Shown: positions 37,495-47,018, numbered from the stretch's first letter. The stretch: DNA of 64,000 nucleotides from Granulicella rosea (GCF_900188085.1 NZ_FZOU01000004.1:62001-126000); one strand, 5' to 3'. Notes: generated from the letters alone by a model not told the origin. Translations and numbers: made by a program.

Positions 37495-37524
37495 GAGGCC
37501 GGAACCCCATGCTTTCACCGAAAT
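37495..37524. repeat. Partial family B repeat
   Basis: Minus strand: TTTCGGTGAAAGCATGGGG and then a GGCC arm. It matches the left arm of the copy at 201-237 and lies between the convergent ahcY and DUF4397 genes. Confidence 0.45.
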
Positions 37525-38268
37525 TTAGGTTGCGCCAGCCGAATCGTAGTCCGCAGCTGTAATCACCTGCAGGCCCGGGGTGGTCGCCAGCGGCTGATTG
37601 ATGAGCACCAGTGTACGCACCGAACCGCCCGTGTATGTGACCGCCGTGCCCAGATAGGTGGCGACCGTCGTCGAGGTGGCGACCGTACCGGCCGGCAATG
37701 CGACGAGCGTGTAAGTACCTGCGGAAACATTCACATAGCCTGAGTTTGAACCGAAGGCCACGTTATACAGCACCGGCTTGCTGGTCAGCAGCGTGCCGCT
37801 CGACGAGACGAGGTAGAGGTCCAGCGTGCCCGCCGCCGGCGACTGGTCGAGGAAGCGCAGCGCCACCTGTCCGCTGGGCGCCGGCGTGCTCTGATCCTGC
37901 AGCACGGTCTCCGTAAGACCGGCCACGTAGTTGCCGATCAACACGGTGTATTCGTTATTCACATTGAACGAGCCGCGCGCGCTGATGAGCTGCTGCTTGC
38001 TGTTCGCCACGTCGGCGGAGATCGCATAGCTGCCCGGTGTGATCGGCACATAGGACGTTGCCGTGCCGAATCCGAGATTGTAGGCGAGAACGCCGGAGCC
38101 CTCGTAGATGTCGAGACCGGGCGCATCCGGGCTGGTATCGATGATCCGGACCTGCGAGACGACCGCGTTTCCGGCAATGCTCTGGCAGCCCGGCAACGCG
38201 CCCAGCACCAGCCCGAGAACGGCGAGACGCGCACTTTGCTTCGCGAGATGGAGATGCGTGACGGACAT
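37525..38268 (-). CDS. DUF4397 lipoprotein
   Basis: A 247-residue exported protein. A hydrophobic stretch ends LGALPGCQS, a lipobox with Cys28 as lipidation site. The rest is beta-rich: VRIIDTSPDAPGLDIYEGSG and VALRFLDQSPAAGTLDLYLV are two copies of the DUF4397 motif. Function is unknown; such proteins are probably anchored in a cell-envelope membrane. The start at 38268 is the first ATG before the signal. It is divergent from the metallopeptidase gene. Confidence 0.8.
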   Translation of the reverse strand: MSVTHLHLAKQSARLAVLGLVLGALPGCQSIAGNAVVSQVRIIDTSPDAPGLDIYEGSGVLAYNLGFGTATSYVPITPGSYAISADVANSKQQLISARGSFNVNNEYTVLIGNYVAGLTETVLQDQSTPAPSGQVALRFLDQSPAAGTLDLYLVSSSGTLLTSKPVLYNVAFGSNSGYVNVSAGTYTLVALPAGTVATSTTVATYLGTAVTYTGGSVRTLVLINQPLATTPGLQVITAADYDSAGAT

Positions 38269-38451
38269 AGGCTCCCGAGACGGCCTGAGCAACTTGAAAT
38301 TATTCTGGCCAGCCTTCACTCTAACCGATTTCGGTGCATTTTCGAACGAGGAAAACGCGTTCGAAATCGAACGTTCCGGGTGTGGTTCCGATTGCAGACC
38401 GTAGTTCGCCACCGAAAGGTTACCTTTGCGGTATGCTGCTCGCACCCATCC

Positions 38452-39927
38452 ATGCGGCCTCTTCGTCAACTCGTCCTCTGGAGCGCCCTCGCCGGTCCGG
38501 CGGTGGCATACGCTCAGACCACGCCGACGATCGCCGAATGCCTCGCGCGGAAGACTGCGGCGGCCGATCCTGCAGCCGAAGCGCACCTCCAGCAGTTGCG
38601 CATCGCGTCTCGCGGGCCGATCGATCAAGCGCTCGCGACGATCAAGGCCGAGGCCGCCGCGCATCCCGAGGACGCCAGCCTGCAGGATCTTCTGGGGCGC
38701 GTCCTCTACCGCAACGGCGAGCTCTCTCACGCCATCGAAGCGATCAATCGCTCCATCAAGCTGGACCCCTGCGAAGAGCGAGCGCACTACGATGCGTGGC
38801 GGATCGAATCGACGGCAGGCCTGTTCGCCGACGCACAGAAGCAACTCGATCTCGACCATCAGCTCGCGGCCCCGGACGCAGCCGTGCAGCGCCTCTGGGC
38901 GAATACACAAGCTCCGTCTCCGCCCGGCGTGGTGGTCGATTCGCCGCCGCACTTCAACTTCTACGCGCGCCATCTGGACTGCGACGGCATCCCGGTACGC
39001 GCAGCGGCGGTGGTGGACCCTGCCGCGCTGCCCGCCACGTGCGCGCATATTCGCACGATGCTCGCGCATATTCCGAACGTGCGGGCGAACATGGTTGCGC
39101 GCGGCGCCGAGATGCACATCACAGGCTCGTACCAGATCATCTCCGACCTGCCGGAGTACCGCGACGAGCGCGGCGAACGCAAGTTTACGCATCCCGGCGA
39201 GCAGGCGGGCGTCGCCGAAAAGGTCGATATCGACTCCTACGCGGCGGCCCTGGGCGGCATCTACAGCACCTGCCCGGAGAGCAATGTGCTGCACCTGCCG
39301 GGCGATGGCTTTGGACCGAAGGCCGAGGTCTGCGTGCATGAGTTTGCGCACGACGTGATGGGAACGGGCTTCGACGCCGGCATGCGGGCGCAGATCGAAC
39401 GCGTCTACAAGTCGTCGATGACGAAGGGTCTGTGGAAAGGCGCCTATGCGGCGACGAATGAGCACGAGTTCTGGGCGGAGATCTCAACGGCTTACTTCGG
39501 AGCACAGGGCAACGTCTCCCATATGGAGACGCCGCATCCCGCGCCCGGCCCGGAGGGGCTGAAGGCCTACGATCCGGAGGCGTACGCGTTGGCTGACCGG
39601 TTCTACTCCGGCCAGAAGCAGCCGAAGGTGATCCACATGCGCGAGGCGCGTGTCGTGAAGACGGCCGGGACCGGCGTCTACCCCACTGCGGACGTGGCGG
39701 AGTTGTTGTTCATCAACAACACCGCCGGCCGCCGGTACATCTACTTCGTGGATCGAACCGGCCAGCCGCAGGACTTCGGCGTGGTCGAGCCGTACAGCCG
39801 CAAGAGCCTGCAGTGCTACACCAACGAGTTCTGGATGATCCGCACCCCGCACAGCAGGGAGTTCGAGCTGGTTATGGTCGAAGACTCCGAGACGCGGGTG
39901 ACCATCGACGATCCCCAAAAGCCCTGA
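38452..39927 (+). CDS. Secreted zincin-like metallopeptidase with N-terminal helical repeats
   Basis: A 491-residue protein. A signal peptide (residues 1-23) is followed by TPR-like helices (about 40-130, with LLGRVLYRNGELSHAIEAIN). A peptidase domain has HEFAH (H296, E297, H300) and a downstream NEHEFWAE segment (336-343) giving a third, acidic ligand. This layout resembles the anthrax-lethal-factor-like zincins (HExxH plus a later E). The substrate is unknown and the zinc site is inferred. The start ATG at 38452 is the one just before the signal peptide. Function as a protease is likely, not proven. Confidence 0.7.
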   Translation: MRPLRQLVLWSALAGPAVAYAQTTPTIAECLARKTAAADPAAEAHLQQLRIASRGPIDQALATIKAEAAAHPEDASLQDLLGRVLYRNGELSHAIEAINRSIKLDPCEERAHYDAWRIESTAGLFADAQKQLDLDHQLAAPDAAVQRLWANTQAPSPPGVVVDSPPHFNFYARHLDCDGIPVRAAAVVDPAALPATCAHIRTMLAHIPNVRANMVARGAEMHITGSYQIISDLPEYRDERGERKFTHPGEQAGVAEKVDIDSYAAALGGIYSTCPESNVLHLPGDGFGPKAEVCVHEFAHDVMGTGFDAGMRAQIERVYKSSMTKGLWKGAYAATNEHEFWAEISTAYFGAQGNVSHMETPHPAPGPEGLKAYDPEAYALADRFYSGQKQPKVIHMREARVVKTAGTGVYPTADVAELLFINNTAGRRYIYFVDRTGQPQDFGVVEPYSRKSLQCYTNEFWMIRTPHSREFELVMVEDSETRVTIDDPQKP

Positions 39928-39964
39928 CCGGCGCCGGATAGGCCCAGCGCCGGATGAAGACCGG

Positions 39965-40309
39965 CTACTTCTTGGCCGGCGCCGCGACATGCTTCGCGAT
40001 GATCAGGTCCTTGATCTTGTCGTAGGTCGCCTGCGGCACGATGCCCTTCTGGGTCAGCTGATTCTTCGCGGTGTACGGGCGGCCGTCGATGATGCGCTTG
40101 GAGTAGGCATCGCCCACGCCGGGCAGCGCCTTCAACTGGTCGACGGTGGCGGTGTTGATGTCGAGCTTGTCCTTATCGGCGGCGATCTTCTGCGAGACGG
40201 TGGGCTTTGCCGGCGCGGCTGGAGCGGGAGCAGCGGCCTGGGCGACGGCGAACGAGGTTCCAAGAGCGAACAAGAGGGCGGGTGCAAGCAGGCGGCGCAG
40301 AATACGCAT
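39965..40309 (-). CDS. ComEA-like helix-hairpin-helix protein, secreted
   Basis: A 114-residue protein with a signal peptide (residues 1-24), an Ala/Pro linker and one HhH domain: [26 protein letters not shown], then [23 protein letters not shown]. This is the ComEA domain, which binds DNA at the cell surface during natural transformation; many stand-alone copies are of unknown role. ATG at 40309 gives the signal peptide. The gene is divergent from the histidine operon; the 160 bases between hold the his promoter. Confidence 0.85.
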   Translation of the reverse strand: MRILRRLLAPALLFALGTSFAVAQAAAPAPAAPAKPTVSQKIAADKDKLDINTATVDQLKALPGVGDAYSKRIIDGRPYTAKNQLTQKGIVPQATYDKIKDLIIAKHVAAPAKK

Positions 40310-40433
40310 TTCGGGTCGATCTCCTGGAGTTTGTATGAAACGGCGAGACTTGTGGCGACTCAGGATACCGGATTCCGCGCCCGATTTTCGATGAAAATTT
40401 CCAGTGAATCGACCGCCTCGAAGCGGCGGAAGG

Positions 40434-40462
40434 TTGACAAGCGCAGGGGTCGCGGCTAGCCT
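40434..40462 (+). promoter_or_regulatory. Promoter of the histidine operon
   Basis: TTGACA (40434-40439), a 17-base spacer and TAGCCT (40457-40462). Transcription would start at about 40469-40470, directly at the leader-peptide ATG (40471). Confidence 0.55.
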
Positions 40463-40470
40463 TGAAAGTA

Positions 40471-40554
40471 ATGAGCGTTCGCCTTCACCACCGTGGCCAC
40501 CACCATCATCATGCGACGAGCGTGTTGGCGGCTGTGTCCTGTGCGGTGAACTAA
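40471..40554 (+). CDS. hisL: Histidine operon leader peptide
   Basis: A 27-codon frame that starts MSVRL and has histidine at residues 6, 7 and 10-14 (seven His in fourteen codons), ending in TAA. The terminator at 40576-40616 follows by 21 bases and hisI lies next. This is the textbook attenuator layout: stalling at His codons when charged tRNA-His is scarce would favour antitermination. There is little ribosome site, in keeping with a near-leaderless start just past the promoter. Confidence 0.85.
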   Translation: MSVRLHHRGHHHHHATSVLAAVSCAVN

Positions 40555-40575
40555 GCAACGCACGATCAGGATTCG

Positions 40576-40616
40576 AAAGGCCCGCTGACGCGCATCTCGC
40601 GAGCGGGCCTTTTTTG
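40576..40616 (+). terminator. his attenuator terminator
   Basis: AAAGGCCCGCT (40576-40586) pairs with AGCGGGCCTTT (40602-40612), and the run of T continues to 40615. It lies between the leader peptide and hisI. Confidence 0.85.
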
Positions 40617-40646
40617 CTGTGTAAAACCAAGTCTGGAGACGGAAGC

Positions 40647-41021
40647 ATGAATGCGGTATCTGATGCGACGGATGTAAGGAATGCGACGATCGACTTCGGC
40701 AAGACGGACGGCCTGGTCGCGGGCATCGTGCAGGACGCGGCGACAGGCGAGATCCTGATGCTCGGCTTTCTGAATGAGACGAGCTACCGCAAGACGCTTG
40801 AGAGCGGCTATGTAACCTTCTGGAGCCGCAGCCGCCAGAAGCTGTGGATGAAGGGCGAGACGAGCGGCAACCGGCTGAAGATCGTCAGCGCGGCAACCGA
40901 CTGCGACAACGATGCGCTGCTCTTCAAGGTGCAGGTCGAAGGCGATGGCCTGGTCTGCCACGAGGGCACTGTCTCCTGCTTCACCAAACCGATTACCGTG
41001 GAGGCCGCAGGTGGCAAATAA
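40647..41021 (+). CDS. hisI: Phosphoribosyl-AMP cyclohydrolase
   Basis: A 124-residue enzyme for the third step of histidine synthesis, opening the ring of phosphoribosyl-[24 protein letters not shown] is the start of the domain; [19 protein letters not shown] and [25 protein letters not shown] contain the metal-binding DCDND and the Cys residues. The HisE pyrophosphohydrolase domain that is often fused is absent, so hisE must be elsewhere. The first gene of the operon, it overlaps hisG by eleven bases. Confidence 0.93.
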   Translation: MNAVSDATDVRNATIDFGKTDGLVAGIVQDAATGEILMLGFLNETSYRKTLESGYVTFWSRSRQKLWMKGETSGNRLKIVSAATDCDNDALLFKVQVEGDGLVCHEGTVSCFTKPITVEAAGGK

Positions 41022-41886
41022 GCTGAAGCTGGGAATTCCGAAGGGCAGTCTGCAGGACGCAACCCTTGCCCTGTTTGAACGCGCGGGCTGGCGCATCTTC
41101 GCCAATGGCCGCAGCTACTTCCCCACGATCGACGACGTCGAGATCGAGTGCATGCTGGTGCGCGCGCAGGAGATGGCGCGGTACGTCGAGCATGGCGCGC
41201 TGGATGCCGGCCTGACGGGCAACGACTGGGTGCTGGAGAACCAGTCCGACGTCGAGCGCATCACAAGCCTGACCTATAGCAAGCAGAGCCGCCAGACCGT
41301 GAAGTGGGTGCTGGCCGTGCCCGAGGACTCGCCCTACTACAAGCCCGAAGACCTGGCGGGCAAGATCATCGCGACGGAGCTGGTCGAATTTTCGAAGCGC
41401 TACTTCGCCTCGAAGAACATCCCGGTGACGGTCGAGTTCAGTTGGGGCGCTACGGAAGTGAAACCGCCGACGCTGGCCGACGCGATCGTCGAAGTGACCG
41501 AGACCGGCTCGTCCTTGAAGGCCAATCGCCTGCGCATCATCGAAGTGTTGATGGAGTCCGAGACGCAGTTGATCGCGAACAAGACCGCCTACGCCGACGC
41601 ATGGAAGCGCGAGAAGATCAACAACATCTCGCTGATGCTAAACGCCGCCATCGCAGCGCAGGGCCGTGTGGGCCTGCTGCTGAACGTCGCCACCGGCCTT
41701 CTGGACGCCGTGACGGCGGAGCTGCCGGCGTTGAGCTCGCCGACGGTCTCGCAGTTGAGCAACGGCGAGGGCTTCGCGCTGAGCACGATCCTCGACGAGC
41801 GCGTGGTGCGCGAGGTGATCCCCAAGCTGAAGGCCGCGGGCGCGACCGGCATCGTTGAGTATCCGCTGAGCAAGGTCGTTCTTTAG
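41011..41886 (+). CDS. hisG: ATP phosphoribosyltransferase
   Basis: A 291-residue long-form HisG, the committing and feedback-controlled step. [24 protein letters not shown] opens the catalytic part, the phosphate-binding segment includes [16 protein letters not shown], and a C-terminal regulatory domain (about residues 215-291) is present, so no HisZ is needed. The GTG start at 41011 lies inside the end of hisI and has GGAGG upstream. Confidence 0.94.
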   Translation: MANKLKLGIPKGSLQDATLALFERAGWRIFANGRSYFPTIDDVEIECMLVRAQEMARYVEHGALDAGLTGNDWVLENQSDVERITSLTYSKQSRQTVKWVLAVPEDSPYYKPEDLAGKIIATELVEFSKRYFASKNIPVTVEFSWGATEVKPPTLADAIVEVTETGSSLKANRLRIIEVLMESETQLIANKTAYADAWKREKINNISLMLNAAIAAQGRVGLLLNVATGLLDAVTAELPALSSPTVSQLSNGEGFALSTILDERVVREVIPKLKAAGATGIVEYPLSKVVL

Positions 41887-41909
41887 TTTTGTAACTGCAA
41901 AGGGCACAG

Positions 41910-43178
41910 ATGAAACTGGTAAGAACGTTTGGACGAAGTGCGAAGACCGCTGCCGCGTTGATCGAGTCGCTCGAGCAGCGCGGCGCGGTGAGCACGGCAT
42001 CAGTGGAACCGGTCGTACGGAAGATCGTGGCCGATGTGCGCAAGGGCGGCGATGCCGGCCTGCGCAGGTATGCCGCGAAGTTCGACGGCCTCGGGCCGAA
42101 GGACGCGCTGCTCGTCTCGCGCGAGGAGATGCAGGCCGCATGGGACGAGACCGCGCCAGAGTTGCAGCTTGCCATGCAGACCGCGCAGGCCAACATTCGC
42201 GCCTTCGCCGAGGCGCAGATGCCCGCGGAGTGGACGCTCGATGCGGCCGTCGGCGTCAAGACCGGGCAGATCGTACGACCGCTCGCAAGCGTGGGCTGCT
42301 ATGTTCCTGGCGGGCGCTATCCCCTGCCTTCGACGTTGCTGATGACGACCACGCCCGCGCAGGTGGCGGGTGTCGAGCGCATCGTCGTCTGCTCGCCCAA
42401 GCCCGCGAAGGAGACGCTTGCAGCCGCGTGGCTGGCGGGTGTGACGGAGTTCTATCGCGTGGGCGGCGCGCAGGCCATCGCCGCGATGGCGCTGGGCACG
42501 GCGACCGTCGGACGAGTGGACAAGATCGTCGGGCCGGGCAATCTGTACGTCACCGCCGCGAAGATCATGCTGTCGAGCGAGTGCGGCATCGACATGCCCG
42601 CGGGTCCGACGGAGATCGTCGTGACCAGCGAGACGGGCCATGCAGCGGGCATTGCCGCCGATCTCGTCGCGCAGGCAGAGCACGATCCGGAGACGCTGGC
42701 GGTGCTCATCACCAGTAACGCCGCGCTGGGTCAGGCCGTGGCGAACGAAGTGAAGCTCCAAGCCAAGGCGAACAAGCTGGCGAAGATCTCGATCCGCGCA
42801 CGCGGTTGTATTTTTGTAACCGCCACGGTTACAGAGGCCCAGGAGCTGACGAACCGCCTGGCGCCCGAGCATCTTTCGGTCGATTCGGTGAAGGATCTGA
42901 AGTGGGTCCGCAACGCGGGCTCCGTCTTCGTTGGGCCGTATGCCCCGCAGTCGATGGGCGACTATGTCTCCGGCCCGAACCACGTATTGCCCACGGGCCG
43001 CGTGGGGCGCGTGCGCGGCGGGTTGAGCGTGATGGACTATGTGAAGCTGATCACAGTGCAGACCTACACCCGCGCGGGCCTGAAGGCGCTGGGGCCGCAT
43101 GCGATTGCGCTGGCCGAGGCTGAAGGTCTTGTCGGCCACGCCGAGAGCGTAAGGGTCAAGATGGGAGCCAGGCGATGA
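41910..43178 (+). CDS. hisD: Histidinol dehydrogenase
   Basis: A 422-residue enzyme for the last two steps, oxidising histidinol to histidine with NAD. The zinc-site and signature motifs VDKIVGPGNLYVTAAKIML and IDMPAGPTEIVV are present, with VSGPNHVLPT near the C-terminus and the usual length. It starts 23 bases after hisG. Its stop overlaps the ATG of hisC (ATGA). Confidence 0.96.
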   Translation: MKLVRTFGRSAKTAAALIESLEQRGAVSTASVEPVVRKIVADVRKGGDAGLRRYAAKFDGLGPKDALLVSREEMQAAWDETAPELQLAMQTAQANIRAFAEAQMPAEWTLDAAVGVKTGQIVRPLASVGCYVPGGRYPLPSTLLMTTTPAQVAGVERIVVCSPKPAKETLAAAWLAGVTEFYRVGGAQAIAAMALGTATVGRVDKIVGPGNLYVTAAKIMLSSECGIDMPAGPTEIVVTSETGHAAGIAADLVAQAEHDPETLAVLITSNAALGQAVANEVKLQAKANKLAKISIRARGCIFVTATVTEAQELTNRLAPEHLSVDSVKDLKWVRNAGSVFVGPYAPQSMGDYVSGPNHVLPTGRVGRVRGGLSVMDYVKLITVQTYTRAGLKALGPHAIALAEAEGLVGHAESVRVKMGARR

Positions 43179-44317
43179 GCATCTTTGTGGATGAGACCAA
43201 TGTCGACATCGAGCTGGAGCGGGCATCCGCTCCGATAGAAGCGACGGCCACGGCGCCGCAGCCGCGCGCACGCGTGAAGGCGATGCCCGAGTATCATCCG
43301 CCGCTCGCAGCACGCGACATGCTGCGGCTGGACTTCAACGAGAACACCTTTGCGCCATCTCCGAAGGTGCTGGGGAAGCTGCGGCAGATCACGGCCGAAG
43401 GCCTGACCATCTATCCCGAGCGCGAGCATGCGGAGATCGATACGGCTGCATACCTCGGCCTCGACTCCGCGCAGGTGCTGCTGACCAATGGCGTCGATGA
43501 GGCCATCCACCTGCTCTGCACCACGTTCCTCGAAGAGGGCGATGAGGCGCTGATCGCCACGCCGAGCTTCTTCATGTACGACGTGAGCGTAGGCCTGATG
43601 ACGAGCAGCCTGATCCGTGTGCAGTCGGATGAGACGCTTGCATTTCCGCGGGCGCGCTTCATGGCCGCGATCACGTCTAAGACGAAGCTCATCCTCGTCG
43701 CCTCGCCCAACAACCCGACGGGCGCGACGGTCGACCGCGCGGACCTGCTGGCTCTCTGCGCAGCGGCGCCGCGGGCCGTGGTCTTCGTGGATGAGGCTTA
43801 CTATCACTTCCACGGCGAGAGCATGATGCAGGATGTCGGCCGCGTGAAGAACCTCGTCGTCGGCCGCACCTTTTCGAAGGCCTATGGACTGGCGAATCTG
43901 CGGCTGGGTCTGCTCGCCGGCGATGCGGAGCTTATCGGCTACATCCGCAAGGCGGCCTCGCCCTATAACGTCAACGGTGTCGCGCTCGCGTGCCTGCCGG
44001 AGGCGCTGCGCGACCAGGCCTACCTTGACTGGTATATCGCGCAGGTTCATGCTGGACGCGAGCGTGTGATGGCTGCGCTCGACGAGTTGGGAGTACGTTA
44101 CTGGAAGAGCGCGGCGAACTTCGTACTGTTCGAGATTGGCCCGCGCCACAAGGAGCTGGTGGCGCGCATGCGCGAGAAGGGCGTGCTGCTGCGCGACCGT
44201 TCAAGCGACCCTGGATGCGACGGCTTTGTACGCATCACGATCGGCATTGAAGAGCATGTAACGCGCGGCATCGCAGCCTTGCGCGAGGTATTGAAGGAGA
44301 TGGCATGGACGCGGTAA
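43175..44317 (+). CDS. hisC: Histidinol-phosphate aminotransferase
   Basis: A 380-residue PLP enzyme of aminotransferase class [13 protein letters not shown] and the PLP lysine in [19 protein letters not shown] are clear. The N-terminus has about 45 extra residues before [14 protein letters not shown], longer than usual. It overlaps hisD at its start and hisB by 13 bases at its end. It converts imidazole-acetol phosphate to histidinol phosphate. Confidence 0.93.
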   Translation: MSIFVDETNVDIELERASAPIEATATAPQPRARVKAMPEYHPPLAARDMLRLDFNENTFAPSPKVLGKLRQITAEGLTIYPEREHAEIDTAAYLGLDSAQVLLTNGVDEAIHLLCTTFLEEGDEALIATPSFFMYDVSVGLMTSSLIRVQSDETLAFPRARFMAAITSKTKLILVASPNNPTGATVDRADLLALCAAAPRAVVFVDEAYYHFHGESMMQDVGRVKNLVVGRTFSKAYGLANLRLGLLAGDAELIGYIRKAASPYNVNGVALACLPEALRDQAYLDWYIAQVHAGRERVMAALDELGVRYWKSAANFVLFEIGPRHKELVARMREKGVLLRDRSSDPGCDGFVRITIGIEEHVTRGIAALREVLKEMAWTR

Positions 44318-44913
44318 CCGACGCAGTACGGGTAGGCACGATCAAGCGCGACACGACCGAGACACAGATTGCATTGACGCTGACCATCGACGGTCAGGGC
44401 TCGTACACGGTCTCGACCGGTATACGCTTCTTCGATCACATGCTGGAACTCTTTACGCGGCATGGCGGCTTCGACCTGCAACTGAAGTGTACGGGCGACC
44501 TCGACGTCGATCAGCATCACACGGTCGAGGATGTAGGCATCGCGCTGGGCGAGGCGTTCCTGCTTGCACTCGGCGACAAGCGCGGCATCATGCGCGCTGG
44601 CTACTTCGTGATGCCGATGGACGAGACGCTCGCGGTCGCGGCCGTCGACCTGAGCGGACGCACTGCGTACGCGGTCGAGGACCTGGTCGATGTGCCCTTG
44701 GTCGGCGACTTTCAGACCGAGCTGCTCACCGACTTCTTCGAAGGCTTCGCGCGCGGCGCCAAGTCGAACGTGCATGTGAAGACGATGTATGGGCGCAGCA
44801 ACCATCATAAGATCGAGGCGATCTTCAAGGCGTTTGCGCGCGCCATGCGTGGCGCATGCAGTCGCGACGAACGCATGCGCGAGATGTTGCCGAGCACGAA
44901 GGGACTGCTCTAA
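44305..44913 (+). CDS. hisB: Imidazoleglycerol-phosphate dehydratase
   Basis: A 202-residue mono-functional HisB without the phosphatase domain of E. coli. [17 protein letters not shown] and the metal-binding [19 protein letters not shown] are the family signatures; [27 protein letters not shown] is the second histidine cluster. It starts within the end of hisC. A separate histidinol-phosphate phosphatase must exist elsewhere. Confidence 0.95.
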   Translation: MDAVTDAVRVGTIKRDTTETQIALTLTIDGQGSYTVSTGIRFFDHMLELFTRHGGFDLQLKCTGDLDVDQHHTVEDVGIALGEAFLLALGDKRGIMRAGYFVMPMDETLAVAAVDLSGRTAYAVEDLVDVPLVGDFQTELLTDFFEGFARGAKSNVHVKTMYGRSNHHKIEAIFKAFARAMRGACSRDERMREMLPSTKGLL

Positions 44914-44916
44914 CCC

Positions 44917-45321
44917 ATGGAAGACCACGCGAGCGCAAAGGCCGAGATCGAGGCGCTGATGACACGGCGTTGCGAGCTGCTCGTCAAGGGCGACCTCGTA
45001 GCGTCGATGCAGATGTGCGCGGAGGAGTATGAGCTTGTGCTGGGCGACGCGCCGACATTGATTGGACGCGAGGCCGTGATGGAGATGTATCGCTCGATCT
45101 ATGCCGAGGCAGTCTTCGGCCTGAGCTTCAAGATCGAGGATCTGCGCGTATGCGGCACGCTGGCCGTGGTCTTCATGCGCGAGTGGATGACGCTGCAACC
45201 GCATCGTGGAACGGAGATCGAACACTTCGCGCTACGGCGTCTGAACGTGCTCGAATGTCGTAACGGAACATGGCTGTTCGTGCGCGCAATGGCGCATCTG
45301 CAGCCCCTGGTGGAGCTATGA
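44917..45321 (+). CDS. NTF2-like (SnoaL/DUF4440-type) protein in the his operon
   Basis: A 134-residue alpha+beta cone-like protein. A helix with ALMTRRCELLVKGDLVASMQM precedes LVLGDAPTLIGREAVMEMY, typical of the NTF2-like/DUF4440 family. Catalytic residues cannot be assigned. It starts three bases after hisB, and its stop overlaps the hisH ATG, so it is a true operon member, yet no histidine step is known for this fold. It may have a ligand-binding or detoxifying role. Confidence 0.78.
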   Translation: MEDHASAKAEIEALMTRRCELLVKGDLVASMQMCAEEYELVLGDAPTLIGREAVMEMYRSIYAEAVFGLSFKIEDLRVCGTLAVVFMREWMTLQPHRGTEIEHFALRRLNVLECRNGTWLFVRAMAHLQPLVEL

Positions 45322-45926
45322 TCGCGGTTATCGATTACAAGGCCGGCAATCTGACGAGCGTCGTGAAGGCGTTGCATTATCTTGGCGCGGAGACGCTCGT
45401 CACACAAGATCCAAATGTCGTGCGCAAGGCCTCGAAGATCGTGCTGCCGGGCGTTGGGCACTTTCAGGCGACGCAGTTGCTGGCCGACCTTGGCATCACC
45501 AGCGCGGTGCGCGAGGCCGTTGCTGGCGGCACGTTGTTCCTTGGCGTCTGCGTCGGCCTGCAGTGGTTGTTCGAAGGCTCGACGGAAGCTCCGGAGACGG
45601 CTGGCCTGGGACATTTCGCGGGCCGTTGCGAGCGCTTCCCTGCGACGCACAATGGCGCGGAGCTGAAGTCGCCGCATGTGGGCTGGAACTCGCTCGAGGG
45701 CATCCGCGAGGACTCGCGTCTGCTGCGTGGCGTGGCCAACGGCGGCTATGTTTATTACACGCATTCGTGGCGGGCGCCGCTGGTGTCTGCAACCGCTTCG
45801 GTTACAGAATATGGCGGCGCGTTTACGGGCGTCGTCGAGCGCGACAATGTGATGGGCGTGCAGTTCCATCCGGAGAAGTCGAGCACGGTCGGGCTGCAGG
45901 TGTTGAAGAACTTTGTGGAGTTGTAG
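45318..45926 (+). CDS. hisH: Imidazole glycerol phosphate synthase, glutaminase subunit
   Basis: A 202-residue glutamine amidotransferase of class I. IAVIDYKAGNLTSVVKAL is the start, FLGVCVGLQWLFEGS holds the nucleophilic Cys in GVCVG, and QFHPEKSSTVG holds the His/Glu of the triad. It supplies ammonia to HisF. ATG at 45318 overlaps the stop of the NTF2-like gene. Confidence 0.94.
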   Translation: MIAVIDYKAGNLTSVVKALHYLGAETLVTQDPNVVRKASKIVLPGVGHFQATQLLADLGITSAVREAVAGGTLFLGVCVGLQWLFEGSTEAPETAGLGHFAGRCERFPATHNGAELKSPHVGWNSLEGIREDSRLLRGVANGGYVYYTHSWRAPLVSATASVTEYGGAFTGVVERDNVMGVQFHPEKSSTVGLQVLKNFVEL

Positions 45927-45928
45927 CG

Positions 45929-46210
45929 ATGCCCTTTCTTTATGAGTTGAAGGTTACGGGCGATGAGCCTGCTTACACATTCGTCCAGCAGCTCGTACCC
46001 GTGGGCACGCTGGTCGGCACGGGTCAGGCGATGGCTACACTGACCGATGGGGCGATGGAGTTTCATGTGCCCGCGCCGCGTCAGGGCCTGCTGGTTGAGT
46101 GGTTCGTCGAGCATGGCGCGATCGTCGAGCGGGGCGACCCGATTGCGCGCGTGGTGTGCGAGGGCGAGCGCGTGGATGTGGCGGATGCGGAACCGATGAG
46201 GCTGGGATAG
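45929..46210 (+). CDS. Lipoyl/biotinyl-like domain protein lacking the carrier lysine
   Basis: A 93-residue single-domain protein with a beta-hairpin pattern like biotinyl/lipoyl carriers: a loop TLTDGAMEFHVPAP (38-50) and the second half GLLVEWFVEHGAIVERGDPIARV. The lysine that would carry the cofactor is Gly41 (lipoyl alignment) or Glu44 (biotinyl alignment). So it cannot be modified in the usual way, and may be a structural or binding version. It starts two bases after hisH and ends directly at hisF, so it is translated with the his genes. No role in histidine synthesis is known for such a domain. Confidence 0.72.
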   Translation: MPFLYELKVTGDEPAYTFVQQLVPVGTLVGTGQAMATLTDGAMEFHVPAPRQGLLVEWFVEHGAIVERGDPIARVVCEGERVDVADAEPMRLG

Positions 46211-46981
46211 ATGCTGACCAAGAGAATTATCGCCTGTCTCGATGTGCGCGGTGGCCGCGTCGTCAAGGGCATTCAGTTCGTAGATATCATCGATGCGGGC
46301 GATCCGGCGGAGCTGGCGCATCGTCACGCGGCGGCGGGCGCGGATGAGATCGTGCTGCTCGACATCACGGCGACGCATGAAGGGCGCGGCACGCTGATCG
46401 ATACGGTGAAGCGGACGGCTGCTTCCCTGTTTGTGCCGTTCACCGTAGGCGGCGGCGTGCGTTCGGCCGACGATGCGGCGGCGGTCTTCAATGCGGGCGC
46501 GGACAAGGTGAGCATCAACTCCGCGGCCATCGCGCGGCCGGAGTTGATCGGCGAGATCGGCTCGAGCTTCGGGGCGCAGGCGGTGATCGTCGCCATCGAT
46601 GCTCGGCGTGGGCCTTTGGGTGTCGAGGATGCGGAGGTATATGTCTCCGGCGGGCGCAAGGCTACGGGGCTGCGGGTCGTCGACTGGGCGCGCGAGGCGG
46701 AGCAGCGTGGCGCGGGCGAGATTCTGCTGACCTCGATGAATACCGACGGCATGCGCAATGGCTTCGACTGCGAGTTGACCGCGGCGGTGAGTGCGGCGGT
46801 GCAGATTCCGGTGATCGCCTCGGGTGGGGCTGGGACGGCGGCTCACTTTGTGGATGTGTTTGGGCATGGGCGGGCGGATGCTGCTTTGGCTGCGAGCATC
46901 TTTCACTTCGGCGTTACGGATTCGCGGGCTTTGAAGGGTGAGTTGCAGCGGGCTGGTGTGAGTGTGAGGCTGCCGTGTTAG
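46211..46981 (+). CDS. hisF: Imidazole glycerol phosphate synthase, cyclase subunit
   Basis: A 256-residue TIM barrel with the two catalytic aspartates in [16 protein letters not shown] and [30 protein letters not shown] and [11 protein letters not shown] are the phosphate-binding loops. It closes the imidazole ring using ammonia from HisH. It starts at the first base after the previous stop codon. Confidence 0.96.
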   Translation: MLTKRIIACLDVRGGRVVKGIQFVDIIDAGDPAELAHRHAAAGADEIVLLDITATHEGRGTLIDTVKRTAASLFVPFTVGGGVRSADDAAAVFNAGADKVSINSAAIARPELIGEIGSSFGAQAVIVAIDARRGPLGVEDAEVYVSGGRKATGLRVVDWAREAEQRGAGEILLTSMNTDGMRNGFDCELTAAVSAAVQIPVIASGGAGTAAHFVDVFGHGRADAALAASIFHFGVTDSRALKGELQRAGVSVRLPC

Positions 46982-46995
46982 CGAACAAGACAAAA

Positions 46996-47018
46996 GCAGA
47001 TTCCCTTCGGGAATGACA
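46996..47018. repeat. Family A-like repeat (short variant) between hisF and hisA
   Basis: GCAGATTCCCTTCGGGAATG then AC: a shorter variant of family A with its own self-complementary centre. A second variant is at 55435. Confidence 0.55.
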
